Shown here: positions 16,533 to 25,527 of the stretch, in pieces
How positions within the stretch are numbered: position 1 is the first letter of the stretch
Layout of the letters: each line of letters opens with the position of its first letter
NCBI GenBank assembly: GCA_963756975.1
Contig: CAVWPS010000002.1
Coordinates: 62,001-126,000 of the forward strand
Source of the DNA: CAVRQM01 sp963756975
Lineage (GTDB): Bacteria > Pseudomonadota > Alphaproteobacteria > Acetobacterales > Acetobacteraceae
Length of the DNA: 64,000 bases
Direction: 5' to 3'
Notes under the pieces: model-generated
Told to the model about the DNA's origin: nothing
What the model saw: only the letters and a program-made list of their open reading frames with translations
Database searches by the model: none
Made by a program: the position numbers and the translations under genes

Positions 16533-17420
16533 TTACTTCACCGCATGCCGCCAGGAATGCTCCGGCAAAAACCCAAGCATCTCCTTCGCCTTCCTGTTGC
16601 TCAGCAAAGTCTCGAACTCGCCCAATTCCCCGCGAACCGGCACGTTCGGATAAAACCGCCGCAGCAGCTCCGCCGTCGGCAGATCCGAACTGCAATCGTC
16701 CTGTGCCGCATTGAAAACCTGATACCCGAGACCGTCCGTCTGGATCGCCCGCAGCACCAGCTGCCCCAGGTCGCGCGCGTCGATGTAGCTCCAGGCGATC
16801 TTCTTGCGCATGCCGGGATCGGCGAAGAACGTCGGGAAGTTCTCGTATTCGTGCGGCTCGATCACGTTGCCGATGCGGATCGCGTAGACGTCGTGCCCGT
16901 ACCGCTTCGCGAATGCGCGCGCCGTCGCCTCGTTGCAGATCTTGCTCAGGGCGTAGCTGTCGGACGGCGACACCGGGTACTCTTCGTCGAGCGGGAAATA
17001 CTCCGGCTCCGTCGGCAGCGGCGCGAACACCACGCCGTACGTGGTCTCGGACGACGCCACGATGATCTTCGGTATGCCGAGCTTCGAGGCCGCCTCGACG
17101 ATGTTGTACGTGCCCATCGTGTTGATCCGGAACGTTTCGTTGTCCGGCACGATCATCACGCGCGGGATCGCCGCGAAATGCACCACGGCGTCGATCGGCT
17201 TGGCCCGCAGATCGGGCGCGAACTCGTGCAGTTCGATCGTCGTGGTCATGGCGTTGAACACCTGACCGCTATCGGTGATGTCGGTGATCAGGGTGCGCGC
17301 GCGGGGGTCGTCCATCGGCTTGAGGTCGAGGTTCAGCACCTCGCAGCCCCGGTCCAGCAGATACTTGACCACGTGCCGCCCGGCCTTGCCGCTGCCGCCG
17401 GTGAAGATGACGCGCTTCAT
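16533..17420 (-). CDS. NAD-dependent epimerase/dehydratase family protein
   Basis: A 295-residue extended short-chain dehydrogenase from ATG 17420. Seen: the N-terminal Rossmann motif FTGGSGKAGRHV (G-x-x-G-x-x-G), HFAAIPRV, the SSETTYG active-site serine region and the catalytic Tyr-Lys pair in DSYALSKICNE. The later RIGNVIEPHEYENFP and YIDARDLGQ segments are typical of sugar-nucleotide epimerase-like proteins. Length is normal. Substrate cannot be told from sequence; there are no nucleotide-sugar genes next to it. It diverges from a GNAT gene. Confidence 0.85.
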   Translation of the reverse strand: MKRVIFTGGSGKAGRHVVKYLLDRGCEVLNLDLKPMDDPRARTLITDITDSGQVFNAMTTTIELHEFAPDLRAKPIDAVVHFAAIPRVMIVPDNETFRINTMGTYNIVEAASKLGIPKIIVASSETTYGVVFAPLPTEPEYFPLDEEYPVSPSDSYALSKICNEATARAFAKRYGHDVYAIRIGNVIEPHEYENFPTFFADPGMRKKIAWSYIDARDLGQLVLRAIQTDGLGYQVFNAAQDDCSSDLPTAELLRRFYPNVPVRGELGEFETLLSNRKAKEMLGFLPEHSWRHAVK

Positions 17421-17505
17421 GTCGAAACTCCCCGTTCGTCGCGGCGGCACATTGCAGCACACGCCGCGCGTTGCAATGCGGGCCGGGGTCGGGCAAGCGC
17501 CGCCC

Positions 17506-18093
17506 ATGACCATTCGCATCGAGACGTTCGCGGGCGACGCGACGAAGCCGTATCTCCCCGCACTCGGCCGCTTGCGCCGCGAAGTCTTTCGCGCGTGGCC
17601 GTATCTGTACGAAGCGCAGTCGGACGCGGAGTGGACCAAGCTCGGCCCGATGGGCACCAGTGCGCGCGCCGGGCTAGTCGTCGCGTTCGATGGCGAGGAG
17701 GTCGTCGGCTGCGCGTCGTGCCTGCCGATGGAGGACGAGTCCGCGAACGTGATCGCGCCGTTCATAGCGGCCGGGATCGATCCCAAAACGGTGTTCTATT
17801 TCGGCGAGAGCGTGCTGCGCGTGGGCTATCGCGGCCAGGGCATCGGCGTCGCCTTCTTCACCGGGCGGGAGGCGCACGCGCGCTCGCAAGGAGCCGCAAT
17901 GGCCGCGTTCTGCTCCGTCCGCCGCCCCGAAAACCACCCGTTGAAACCGGCCGGCGCGAAGCCGCTCGACGAGTTCTGGCGTCATCGGGGTTACGCGCCG
18001 TTGCCGGGCGTGGCGGTCACGATGAGCTGGAAGCAGGTCGACGGGCCGGACCCGGTGAAGAACATTCTGGACGTCTGGGTCAAACGCCTGTGA
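17506..18093 (+). CDS. GNAT family N-acetyltransferase
   Basis: A 195-residue protein starting at ATG 17506. The acetyl-CoA-binding motif is VGYRGQGIGVAFFTGREAHA (R/Q-x-x-G-x-G/A type), preceded by a beta-strand block LVVAFDGEEVVGCASCLPM. The C-terminal PLDEFWRHRGY is shared with GNAT proteins that occur next to or fused to a nitrilase-family hydrolase. Its stop overlaps the GTG start of exactly such a hydrolase, suggesting that the two act together on one small-molecule substrate, which is unknown. Confidence 0.85.
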   Translation: MTIRIETFAGDATKPYLPALGRLRREVFRAWPYLYEAQSDAEWTKLGPMGTSARAGLVVAFDGEEVVGCASCLPMEDESANVIAPFIAAGIDPKTVFYFGESVLRVGYRGQGIGVAFFTGREAHARSQGAAMAAFCSVRRPENHPLKPAGAKPLDEFWRHRGYAPLPGVAVTMSWKQVDGPDPVKNILDVWVKRL

Positions 18094-18950
18094 AGCTCGC
18101 CACCCGCGCCTGCCCGGTCGGCCGCCCGACCGACGTCGCGGGCTGGGCCCGAAGGCTCGACACGGCCGTGGCCGAGGCGGCGTGGGCCGGGGCCGAACTG
18201 CTGCTGTTCGCGGAATACGCGGCGATGGAGCCGGCATTCGGCCCCGAGCCCGACATCGAGGGCGAAATCGTGCGCGCGGCGGCGCTGGGCCCGGCGTTGC
18301 TGGAGGCGGCGATCGTCGTCGCACGGCGGCACAAGATCTGGCTGATGCCGGGAACCATGCCCTGGTCCGAAGGCGGGCGGACGCTCAACCGCGCCCACCT
18401 GATCGCGCCCGACGGCCGGACGGCGCACCAGGACAAACACGTCATGACCCGGTTCGAGGCCGAGCGGTGGGACATCGCGCCCGGCCCGCCGCCCTCGGTG
18501 TTCCGCACCGATTGGGGCCTTATCGGCATCGCGACCTGCTTCGACAGCGAGTTCCCGTCCGTGGTGCGCGCCCAGGTCGAGGCCGGGGCGTGGCTGATCC
18601 TGGTCCCGTCCTGCACCGACACGCGCCACGGCGACATGCGGATCCGCATCGCCGCACGGGCGCGCGCGATGGAAAACCAGTGTTTCGTCGCGGTCGCGCC
18701 GACGGTCGGACCGGCACCCTGGTGCGCGGCACTCGATACGAATTTCGGCCGTGCCGCGATCTACGGCCCGGTCGATCGCGGCTTCCACGAGACCGGCGTG
18801 GTGGCCGAGGGCGCGGTCGACGAGCCCGGCTGGGTGATCGCCGACCTCGATCCGGCGGAGATCGAAATCGTGCGGCGCGGCGGCGCGGTTCGCAACCACC
18901 TCGTCTGGCCGGCCGCGATCCCGCCCTGCCCGGTCGCCGAACCGGCGTGA
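18090..18950 (+). CDS. carbon-nitrogen hydrolase (nitrilase superfamily)
   Basis: A 286-residue amidase-like enzyme starting at GTG 18090, overlapping the GNAT gene by 4 bases (GTGA). The catalytic triad is visible: Glu in LLLFAEYAAM, Lys in HQDKHVMTRFE, and Cys in GIATCFDSEFP. The usual C-terminal block IRIAARARAMENQCF follows. The nearest described arrangement is the GNAT/nitrilase two-domain protein known in many bacteria; here the halves are separate but coupled genes. It in turn overlaps lpxB by GTGA. Confidence 0.88.
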   Translation: MKLATRACPVGRPTDVAGWARRLDTAVAEAAWAGAELLLFAEYAAMEPAFGPEPDIEGEIVRAAALGPALLEAAIVVARRHKIWLMPGTMPWSEGGRTLNRAHLIAPDGRTAHQDKHVMTRFEAERWDIAPGPPPSVFRTDWGLIGIATCFDSEFPSVVRAQVEAGAWLILVPSCTDTRHGDMRIRIAARARAMENQCFVAVAPTVGPAPWCAALDTNFGRAAIYGPVDRGFHETGVVAEGAVDEPGWVIADLDPAEIEIVRRGGAVRNHLVWPAAIPPCPVAEPA

Positions 18951-20091
18951 CCACGATCTACCTGATCGCCGGCGAGCACAGCGGCGACGTGCTCGGGGCG
19001 CGGCTGATGGCGGCGTTGCGCGTGCACCGGCCGGACGTTGCCGTTCGCGGGCGTCGGCGGCGCGCGGATGGCCGAGCAGGGCCTGTCGCCGTTGTTCGCG
19101 ATGGACGAACTGGCGGTGATGGGCCTGTTCGAGGTGCTGCCCCGCGTGCGCCGCCTGCGCCGGCTGCTGCACGACGTCGATCGCCGACATCCGCACGCTA
19201 CGGCCGGACGTCGTCGTCACCATCGACAGCCCCGGCTTCATGCTCCGCGTCCTGCGCGCCATCCGCCCCGACGGGATTTTGCGCGCGCATTACGTGGCGC
19301 CACAGGTCTGGGCCTGGCGCCCGTGGCGGGTGAAATCGTTCCCCGGCCATTGGGAGCGGCTGCTGTGCCTGCTGCCGTTCGAGCCGGCATGGTTCGCCGC
19401 ACACGGGCTGGAGGCGACCTTCGTCGGCCACCCCGTGCTGGAGAGCGGCGCCGACCGGGGCGACGGCGCCCGGTTCCGCGCCCGCCACGGCATTGCGGAC
19501 GACCGGCCGATCGTCGTGCTGATGCCGGGCAGCCGCCGCAGCGAAGCTCCGCGCCTGCTGCCGGTGTTCGGCGAGACGCTCGCCCTGCTCGCCCGCGAAC
19601 TGCCCGGCGTGGTGCCGGTGGTGCCGACCGCCGCCGCCGTGGCCGACACGGTGCGGCGCGCGACCGCGGGCTGGCCGACCGCGCCGATCCTGGTCACCGA
19701 CACAGACGAGAAGCACGATGCGTATGCCGCCGCGTCGGCCGCGCTGACCAAGTCGGGCACCAGCACGCTGGAACTGGCTTTGGCGGGCGTGCCGATGGCG
19801 GTCACCTACCGCGTGAACCCGGTCTCGGCCGCGCTCGCGAAACGGCTGATCCAGGTGAAGCACGTCGCGATGGTCAACCTGCTGGCCGGCCACGAGCTGG
19901 TGCCCGAGCTGCTGCAGGCGCGGTGCCGGGCCGATCTGCTGGCCGAGACGGTGGTGCGGCTGGTGCGCGACACGGCGGCGGCACAGGCGCAGCGCGACGG
20001 ATTCGCCGCCGTGATCGACAGCCTCCGTGCACCATTCGGCACCCCGTCCGACGCCGCCGCGCGCGCCGTGCTGGCCCTGATCGCGGGCTGA
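18947..20091 (+). pseudogene. lpxB: lipid-A-disaccharide synthase LpxB, two frame breaks
   Basis: Starts at GTG 18947 with IYLIAGEHSGDVLGARLMAAL, continues in a second frame from about 19043 (FAGVGGARMAEQGL, MDELAVMGLFEVLP) and in a third from about 19185 (DVVVTIDSPGFMLRVLRA, HYVAPQVWAWRPWRVK, VGHPVLE, LMPGSRRSE, TKSGTSTLELAL, MAVTYRVNP). Joined, it is a full-length inner-membrane-associated glycosyltransferase of about 380 residues making lipid A disaccharide from UDP-diacylglucosamine and lipid X. Both breaks vanish if one base is removed. LpxB is normally essential, so errors are the likely cause. Here it is not in the usual lpxD-fabZ-lpxA-lpxI cluster. Confidence 0.88.
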
Positions 20092-20172
20092 CGCAAAGCC
20101 TTTGCACCGGCGTGCGGTTCGGCCTATCTCGCGCTCACCGGGGCAGCGCGCCCCCAATCGTTGGAGGTCCGG

Positions 20173-20787
20173 ATGAAGGCTGGTGCACTGTCGTCCGGGC
20201 GTGTGGACACCCGCGATCCGGGGGCCGAGGTCTCCAACCCGTGGATGTTCTTCCGCCGCTGGATCGCGAACCCGCTGCAGATGGGCTCGATCGTCCCGTC
20301 CTCGACGTCGCTGTGCCGCCGTGTGGTGGCCCACACGAAGCGCGCGCCGAACGAGTACGTGCTCGAACTCGGGGCCGGCACCGGCGTCATTTCCCGGGCC
20401 CTGCTCGACGGCGGCGTGCCGGCCGAGCGGCTGATCGTGGTCGAGATCGTGCCCTCGATGGCCGAACACCTGCGCCGCGTGCTGCCGGGTGTGACCGTCA
20501 TCGCCGGCGACGCCCGCGAGTTGCCGGCGCTGCTGGCCGAGGCGACGCACGGCAAGATCGGCACGGTCGTGTGCGGCATCCCGCTGGTGCTGCTGCCGGT
20601 TGCGGAACAGCGCCGCTTCATCGACGCGATCGAAGCCGTCGCCCCGGGACGCGGCTTCCTGCACTACTCGTATTGCGCCACGTCCCCCCTGCCCGCGCGC
20701 AAGCACAGCCTGGTGCCGCGCCGGGAAGCCTGGACCCCGCTGAACTTCCCGCCGGCTTCGGTGTGGCGTTACCTGCCGGTCGGCTGA
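20173..20787 (+). CDS. SAM-dependent methyltransferase, PmtA-like
   Basis: A 204-residue protein from ATG 20173, with GGAGG about 6 bp upstream. The SAM-binding motif I is VLELGAGTGVISRALL, followed by motif-II-like VVEIVPSMAEHLRRVLP and GDARELP. The early block NPWMFFRRWIANPLQMGSIVPSS and the late HYSYCATSPLPARK are typical of the short alphaproteobacterial phospholipid N-methyltransferases (PmtA-like) that convert phosphatidylethanolamine towards phosphatidylcholine. Substrate is inferred from these blocks only. Single gene, separated from lpxB by 80 bp. Confidence 0.75.
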   Translation: MKAGALSSGRVDTRDPGAEVSNPWMFFRRWIANPLQMGSIVPSSTSLCRRVVAHTKRAPNEYVLELGAGTGVISRALLDGGVPAERLIVVEIVPSMAEHLRRVLPGVTVIAGDARELPALLAEATHGKIGTVVCGIPLVLLPVAEQRRFIDAIEAVAPGRGFLHYSYCATSPLPARKHSLVPRREAWTPLNFPPASVWRYLPVG

Positions 20788-20799
20788 ATACCGAAGCGC

Positions 20800-20881
20800 C
20801 CCTCACCCCGGCCCTCTCCCAAGGGAGAGGGAGAAGCCGCTTCTCCCTCTCCCGTCTTTTGGGAGAGGGCCGGGGTGAGGG
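20800..20881. repeat. REP-like inverted repeat at a convergent junction (copy 5)
   Basis: An 82-bp palindrome: CCCTCACCCCGGCCCTCTCCC, inner arms GGGAGAGGGAGAAG / CTTCTCCCTCTCCC around CCG, then GGGAGAGGGCCGGGGTGAGGG. It sits between the methyltransferase (+) and MFS (-) genes. As read, the MFS frame runs through it (translating to SLTPALSQ-type sequence), but with the frame repaired the gene stops 3 bp before it. Confidence 0.85.
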
Positions 20882-20884
20882 ACT

Positions 20885-22313
20885 TCAGGTCCGCCGAAGC
20901 ATGAACCCAGCCGCAACCGAAGCCGCCGGCCGCCAGCGCCGCGCAGACCTCCGTCGTCTCGCGGAACGCCACCATGAACGCGACCCGCACCGCCGCCTGA
21001 TCGACGCCAGAGCCGGCCGACGCGAAGCCGATCGCCACCATGCCGGGGTGCAGCCGGGCCAGCGCGGCCGCCTGCCAGATCGCCGCCGCCGTCCCCAGCA
21101 GCGCGACCGCCAGCAGCCCGGCGATCCGCGCGGTCGCGTTGTTGATGCCGGACGCGGTGCCGGACAGGCGGTCCGGCGTGGAGTCCAGGACCGTTGTCGA
21201 CAGCGGCGGGATCACGATGGTCATGCCGATGCCGAGCACCAGCATCGCCGGCAGCAATCCACGCCAAAAGCTCACCGATGGCGGCACCGCCCAGCCAAGC
21301 GCCAAAAACCCGGCGGCGGCGATCAGGGGGCCGACCACCATGGGCCACCACACGCCGGTGCGGCGCGACATCGCCCCGCTGGATCGCGCGAACAGGCCGA
21401 GCACCAGCGACATGGGCAGGAACGACGCTCCCGCCTCGGTCGGCGTGTCGCCGCGCACCGCCATCAGCGCGAACGGCAGCAGGAACAGCGACCCGGCGAG
21501 TGCCGCGTACAGCAGCAGGGTCGACACGTTGGCCCCGGAAAACGCGCCGCTCCGGAACAAAACTAGCGGCATCATCGGGTGCGCCGCCCGCCCCTCGTAG
21601 ACGACGAACCCGGCGCAGATCGCGATCCCGGCGGCCCCGGTCGCGAGCGCCAGCGTGGTGCCGAACGTGGCGGCACCGATCGCCGCGAACGTCAGCAGGA
21701 ACAGCCCGGCGGTCACGAGCCCCGTCCCGATCCAGTCGAGCGGCCCCGGATCGTCGGACCGGCTCTCCGGCACGTAAGCCCGTGCGATGCAGAACGTCGC
21801 GATGGCGAGCGGCAGGTTGATCAGGAACACGCCCCGCCAGCCGACCGTCTCCACCAGCCAGCCGCCCAGCACCGGGCCGAGCGCGGTGGTCAGCGCCGCC
21901 GCCCCGGCCCAGGTGCCGACCGCGCGGCCGCGTGCTTCGCCCGGAAAATTGGCCGCGATCAATGCGAGGCTGCCGGGGACCATCAGGGCGCCGCCGACGC
22001 CCTGCAGCCCGCGTCCGACGATCAGTGCGCCGGCATTGGGGGCCAGCCCGCACGCGGCCGAGGCGACGGCGAACGCGACGACACCCCACAGGAACACGCG
22101 GCGGCGGCCGAACCGGTCGCCCATCGCACCGCCCGTCAGGATCAGGCCGCCGAGCGTCAGCGTGTAGGCGCCGATAATCCACTGCACCCCTGCGGCGTCC
22201 ACGTTCAGCCGGTCCTGAAGCGTCGGCATCGCGACGTTGACGACCGAGGTGTCGATGAACGCCATCCCGGAGCCGAGGATGGTCGCCGCCAGCACCCAGA
22301 ACTGCCTGGTCAC
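20885..22313 (-). pseudogene. MFS drug-exporter-like transporter (DHA2), frame break near its C-terminus
   Basis: From GTG 22313 (overlapping the nadK stop as GTGA): FWVLAATILGSGMAFIDTSVVNVAMPTLQ, GAMGDRFGRRRVFLWG (motif A), GRGLQGVGGALMVPGSLA (motif C type) and about 13-14 hydrophobic segments typical of DHA2 exporters. The open frame continues past 20885 to 20769 through the REP element and into the opposite gene. Removing one base near 20940 instead gives AAASVAAGFMLRRT and a stop at 20885, just before the repeat, so I take that as the true end (about 475 residues). Substrate unknown, probably a drug or metabolite exporter. Confidence 0.8.
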
Positions 22314-23068
22314 GCGGTGAATTGTTCGAGCGTGATCCGTTCCGACAGGCCGAGGTCGGGGTCGAACAGGATGGTCACATGCGTCGTCCGGTCCTCGGAC
22401 ACGGCGACGCTCAGCACGTCGCGCACCTCGGTGAAGTCGGCCACCGCCGCGACCGGGCGCTTGTCGGATTCCAGCACCTCGAACAGCACCTCGGCCGAGC
22501 TGCTCAGCAGCGCGCCGCGCCAGCGCCTCGGGCGGAACGCGCTGATCGGGGTCAGCGGCAGCAGGTTCGCGGTCAGCGGCACGATCGGGCCGTGCGCCGA
22601 CAGATTGTATGCGGTGGAGCCGGCGGGCGTGGACAGCAGCACGCCGTCGCAGATCAGCTCCGGCAGCCGCACCGTGCCGTCGACGCTGATGCGGATCTTG
22701 GCGGCCTGCCGAAGCTGGCGCAGCAGGCTCACCTCGTTCAGCGCGATCGCCTCCTCGACCCTTCCGGTCGCCGTCACCGCATGCATCCGCAGCGGGAACA
22801 GCTCGGCGGTCTGGGCACGGGCGACGCGCGCCGGCAGGTCGTCCTCCGCGTAGCCGTTCATCAGGAAGCCGACCGAGCCGCAATTCATGCCGTACACCGG
22901 CGTGCCGCGATCGAGTGTCAGGTGCAGCGTCTCCAGCATGAACCCGTCGCCGCCGAGGGCGACGATCACGTCCGCCCGCTCCGGCGGGACATGCCCGTAA
23001 CGCTCGCTCAGGGTCAGCCGCGCCTGCTCGGCCAGCGGCACGGTCGAGGCGACGAAGGCGAGGTTCAA
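22310..23068 (-). CDS. nadK: NAD kinase
   Basis: A 252-residue enzyme phosphorylating NAD to NADP. Seen: the GGDG motif in IVALGGDGFMLETL, YGMNCGSVGFLMN, the NE-x-S block ALNEVSLLRQ, and the glycine-rich DGVLLSTPAGSTAYNLSAHGPI. Start is TTG 23068, embedded in the stop of the upstream nitrilase gene (TTGA); it encodes LNLAFVAST, the expected first strand. Length is short but normal for the alphaproteobacterial form. Its own stop overlaps the MFS start. Confidence 0.93.
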   Translation of the reverse strand: MNLAFVASTVPLAEQARLTLSERYGHVPPERADVIVALGGDGFMLETLHLTLDRGTPVYGMNCGSVGFLMNGYAEDDLPARVARAQTAELFPLRMHAVTATGRVEEAIALNEVSLLRQLRQAAKIRISVDGTVRLPELICDGVLLSTPAGSTAYNLSAHGPIVPLTANLLPLTPISAFRPRRWRGALLSSSAEVLFEVLESDKRPVAAVADFTEVRDVLSVAVSEDRTTHVTILFDPDLGLSERITLEQFTA

Positions 23069-23889
23069 AGCGGTTTGGCGTGCTGCGCGACCGGCATGTC
23101 GCGCCGGACTGTCGCGATCGCCGCCGGGTCGATTTCGGCCGCGCACCATCCCGGCTCGTCGCCGAGCGAGGCGGCGACCGTGCCCCACTGGTCGACGATC
23201 ATGCTGTGGCCCCAGGTCGTGCGCGGCTTGCCGTCCGGCCCCTCATGCGTGCCGCAGGTCGCGGGCGCGATCATGGCGCATTGCGTCTCGATGGCGCGGG
23301 CGCGGATCAGCACCTCCCAATGGGCACGGCCGGTCGGCGTGGTGAACGCGGACGGCAGCGCGATCAACTCGGACCCCGCACGGCGCAGCGCCGCGAACAG
23401 TGCCGGGAAGCGGAGGTCGTAGCAGATCGCCAAGCCGAGCCTTTGGCCCACATCGGCCGTCACCACCGCCTCGCCGGGCGCGAAGGTGGCGCTCTCGCCG
23501 TAGCTGGTGCCGTCCGGCGTTACGATGTCGAACAGGTGGATCTTCCGGTATCGCGCAATCTCAGCGCCTTGCGGGTCGAACACGATCGACGTGTTGAACA
23601 GGCGGTCACCCGTGCCGCGCTCCAGGATCGAGCCGCCATGGACGAAGATGCCGTGACGGATCGCCAGGGTCCGCAACGCCAGATACGCGCCGTCCGGGTC
23701 GGGCGAGCCGAAATCCTCGGCCGCATCGAACTTCCCCGCGCGCGGTCCGCCGAGGCAGCTCCACACCTCCGGCAACATCACCAATGCCGGCCGCTCGGCC
23801 GCGACCGCCGCGTCGATCAGCGCCGTCGCGTCGGCGATGTTCTTCGCCCGGTCGTGGCCGGACGCCATCTGGATCGCTGCAATCTTCAT
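23065..23889 (-). CDS. carbon-nitrogen hydrolase, Nit2/omega-amidase-like
   Basis: A 274-residue nitrilase-superfamily enzyme from ATG 23889 (MKIAAIQMASGHD). Catalytic residues: Glu in VMLPEVWS, Lys in RYRKIHLFDI, Cys in GLAICYDLRFP. The block FDIVTPDGTSYGES is characteristic of the Nit1/Nit2 branch, whose members deaminate dGSH-type or omega-amide metabolites (repair functions); the exact substrate is not certain. Overlaps the upstream membrane-protein gene (ATGA) and nadK (TTGA), forming one tight transcription unit. Confidence 0.88.
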   Translation of the reverse strand: MKIAAIQMASGHDRAKNIADATALIDAAVAAERPALVMLPEVWSCLGGPRAGKFDAAEDFGSPDPDGAYLALRTLAIRHGIFVHGGSILERGTGDRLFNTSIVFDPQGAEIARYRKIHLFDIVTPDGTSYGESATFAPGEAVVTADVGQRLGLAICYDLRFPALFAALRRAGSELIALPSAFTTPTGRAHWEVLIRARAIETQCAMIAPATCGTHEGPDGKPRTTWGHSMIVDQWGTVAASLGDEPGWCAAEIDPAAIATVRRDMPVAQHAKPL

Positions 23890-24167
23890 TCGCGCCGCCA
23901 ATCCAGCCGTGGTTCCGATCGTCGCGGGCGCTCCGGCTCGATCAGGATTTCGCCGCCGAGCGCCCGGCTGATCCGCACCAGTTCGGCGCTGATCTCGTCC
24001 AGTTGCCGCTCCACCCCTTCGATGCGCGCCTTCACGCCGAACGTGCTGAACGGGATGGCGAGCAACATCAGCGCGTAAAGCACTGCGATCACGAGCAGAA
24101 CGGTCGCCAGCCAGTGCGGCATCCAGTCCGGCAGCGGCAGTTCGCCTAGGTCGAGCGGCAGCGTCAT
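23886..24167 (-). CDS. small membrane protein with coiled-coil tail
   Basis: A 93-residue protein from ATG 24167. One transmembrane helix (about 20-43, WLATVLLVIAVLYALMLLAI) is followed by a predicted coiled coil (KARIEGVERQLDEISAELVRI, 52-72) and a basic tail. No family recognised. It is translationally coupled to the omega-amidase-like gene by an ATGA overlap and lies 31 bp after the DUF2252 gene. Confidence 0.6.
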   Translation of the reverse strand: MTLPLDLGELPLPDWMPHWLATVLLVIAVLYALMLLAIPFSTFGVKARIEGVERQLDEISAELVRISRALGGEILIEPERPRRSEPRLDWRRE

Positions 24168-24198
24168 GGGCAGAGTCGTAGCACGATCCCGCGCCGGG

Positions 24199-25515
24199 TC
24201 AGTGGCCCTCGCGCAGCGGCGCGTCCGAACTCGGCAGCTCGCCCTTGTCGACCGCCTCGGCGAACGCGGCGAAGTCGGCCTCGACCTGTGCCGCGTAGGA
24301 TCGCGCGAAGCCGGCCACCGCATCCTCGAACACGTCGCCGTCGCCCATGTAGCCGGCCAGCGTCGCCGCGTCCCCGCCACGCGCGTGGGCGCGGGCGAGC
24401 GCGCGGCCGCACAGGCCGGCATAGGCGCGCAACGCCTCCGCCTCGATCTGGCCGCCGAACGAGGCGAGCCGCGAATCCTTCAACTGGCGCACGTAGAACT
24501 GCTTGCCGTCCGGGTTCGGCGCGGACCAGCCGAGCAGCGGGTCCGAGACCGCCTGCAGGATGCGCTGGCCGACCACCACGCGCTGGCCGGCATTGCTCAG
24601 GCGGCTCGGTCCGGCGAACGGTTCAAGCACCGACGCCCATGCCTGTTTGAGTTGCAGGATCAGCGCGTTGCCGTCCGCGTCCGCGAACAGCCCGAGCGCG
24701 CAGAACGTGCCGACGCTGCCGATGCCGACCGCCTTGAAGGCCACGTCGCGCAACGCGAACCGGTCGAGCAACGCGCGGGTTTCGGTCGGCAGCCCGTCGA
24801 GCCAGGTCGCGAACGCGGCGTGCGCGATGCCCTCCTCGGGGCCGAGCCGGAACACCGAAGGCGGCCGCTCCGGCAGCCGCAAGGTGCCGTCCTCTGCGAC
24901 CAGCCGGGCCGCCATGTCGCGAGTCGCGGAAAGCCGGTCGTGCAACCGGGCCTGCTCGCGGCGGCGCACCGCCTTCGGGGTGATCGTGTCGAGCGCGGCG
25001 TCCAAATCCACCCGCGACCGCCACACCATCAGCGGCGGCATCGCGGCGAACGTAGCCATCTGGGTCCGGTACGCGCGCGCGGCGCGGCGGGCGAGCGCGG
25101 GGCCATGGGCGCGGCCGGCCAGCATCAGCGAGGTCGCCAGCCGCTTGACGTCCCACTCGAACGGGGCTGGCAGCGTCTCGTCGAAATCGTTCACGTCGAA
25201 CACCGGCTCGCCGTCGGGCGCCGCGTAGCTGCCGAAATTGAACAGGTGCGCGTCGCCGCAGGATTGCACGATCAGGCCGGTATTCGGCTGCGCGCCCAGA
25301 TCGGCCGCCATCAGCGCCGCCGTGCCGCGCAGGTAGGCGAGCGCGTCCGCCCGCATCCGCTTGTACCGCAGTGGCAGCAGCGCCGGAATCCTGGCCGAAT
25401 CGGCGGCGCGAAGCCGGTCCAGCGCGTCGCGGCCGGTGGCGGCGTGCCACGCGGCCTGTCCGGCACGCGGCACCGTCTCGCGCGCGGCACGGCCGGCCTC
25501 GCGCCGGGTCTCCAT
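24199..25515 (-). CDS. DUF2252 protein (kinase-like fold)
   Basis: A 438-residue protein from ATG 25515 (METRREAGRAAR); the frame allows 25527. DUF2252 landmarks: RMRADALAYLRGTAALMAADL, CGDAHLFNFGSYAAPDG (the H-x-x-N block), VFDVNDFDETLPAPFEWDVKRLATSL, VGIGSVGTFC and VRQLKDSR. The family shows a distant aminoglycoside-phosphotransferase-like fold, with the DVNDFDE segment resembling a metal-binding motif, but its substrate is unknown. Downstream of pgpA with a 12-bp gap. Confidence 0.88.
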   Translation of the reverse strand: METRREAGRAARETVPRAGQAAWHAATGRDALDRLRAADSARIPALLPLRYKRMRADALAYLRGTAALMAADLGAQPNTGLIVQSCGDAHLFNFGSYAAPDGEPVFDVNDFDETLPAPFEWDVKRLATSLMLAGRAHGPALARRAARAYRTQMATFAAMPPLMVWRSRVDLDAALDTITPKAVRRREQARLHDRLSATRDMAARLVAEDGTLRLPERPPSVFRLGPEEGIAHAAFATWLDGLPTETRALLDRFALRDVAFKAVGIGSVGTFCALGLFADADGNALILQLKQAWASVLEPFAGPSRLSNAGQRVVVGQRILQAVSDPLLGWSAPNPDGKQFYVRQLKDSRLASFGGQIEAEALRAYAGLCGRALARAHARGGDAATLAGYMGDGDVFEDAVAGFARSYAAQVEADFAAFAEAVDKGELPSSDAPLREGH

Positions 25516-25527
25516 CGACAGCAGCAC

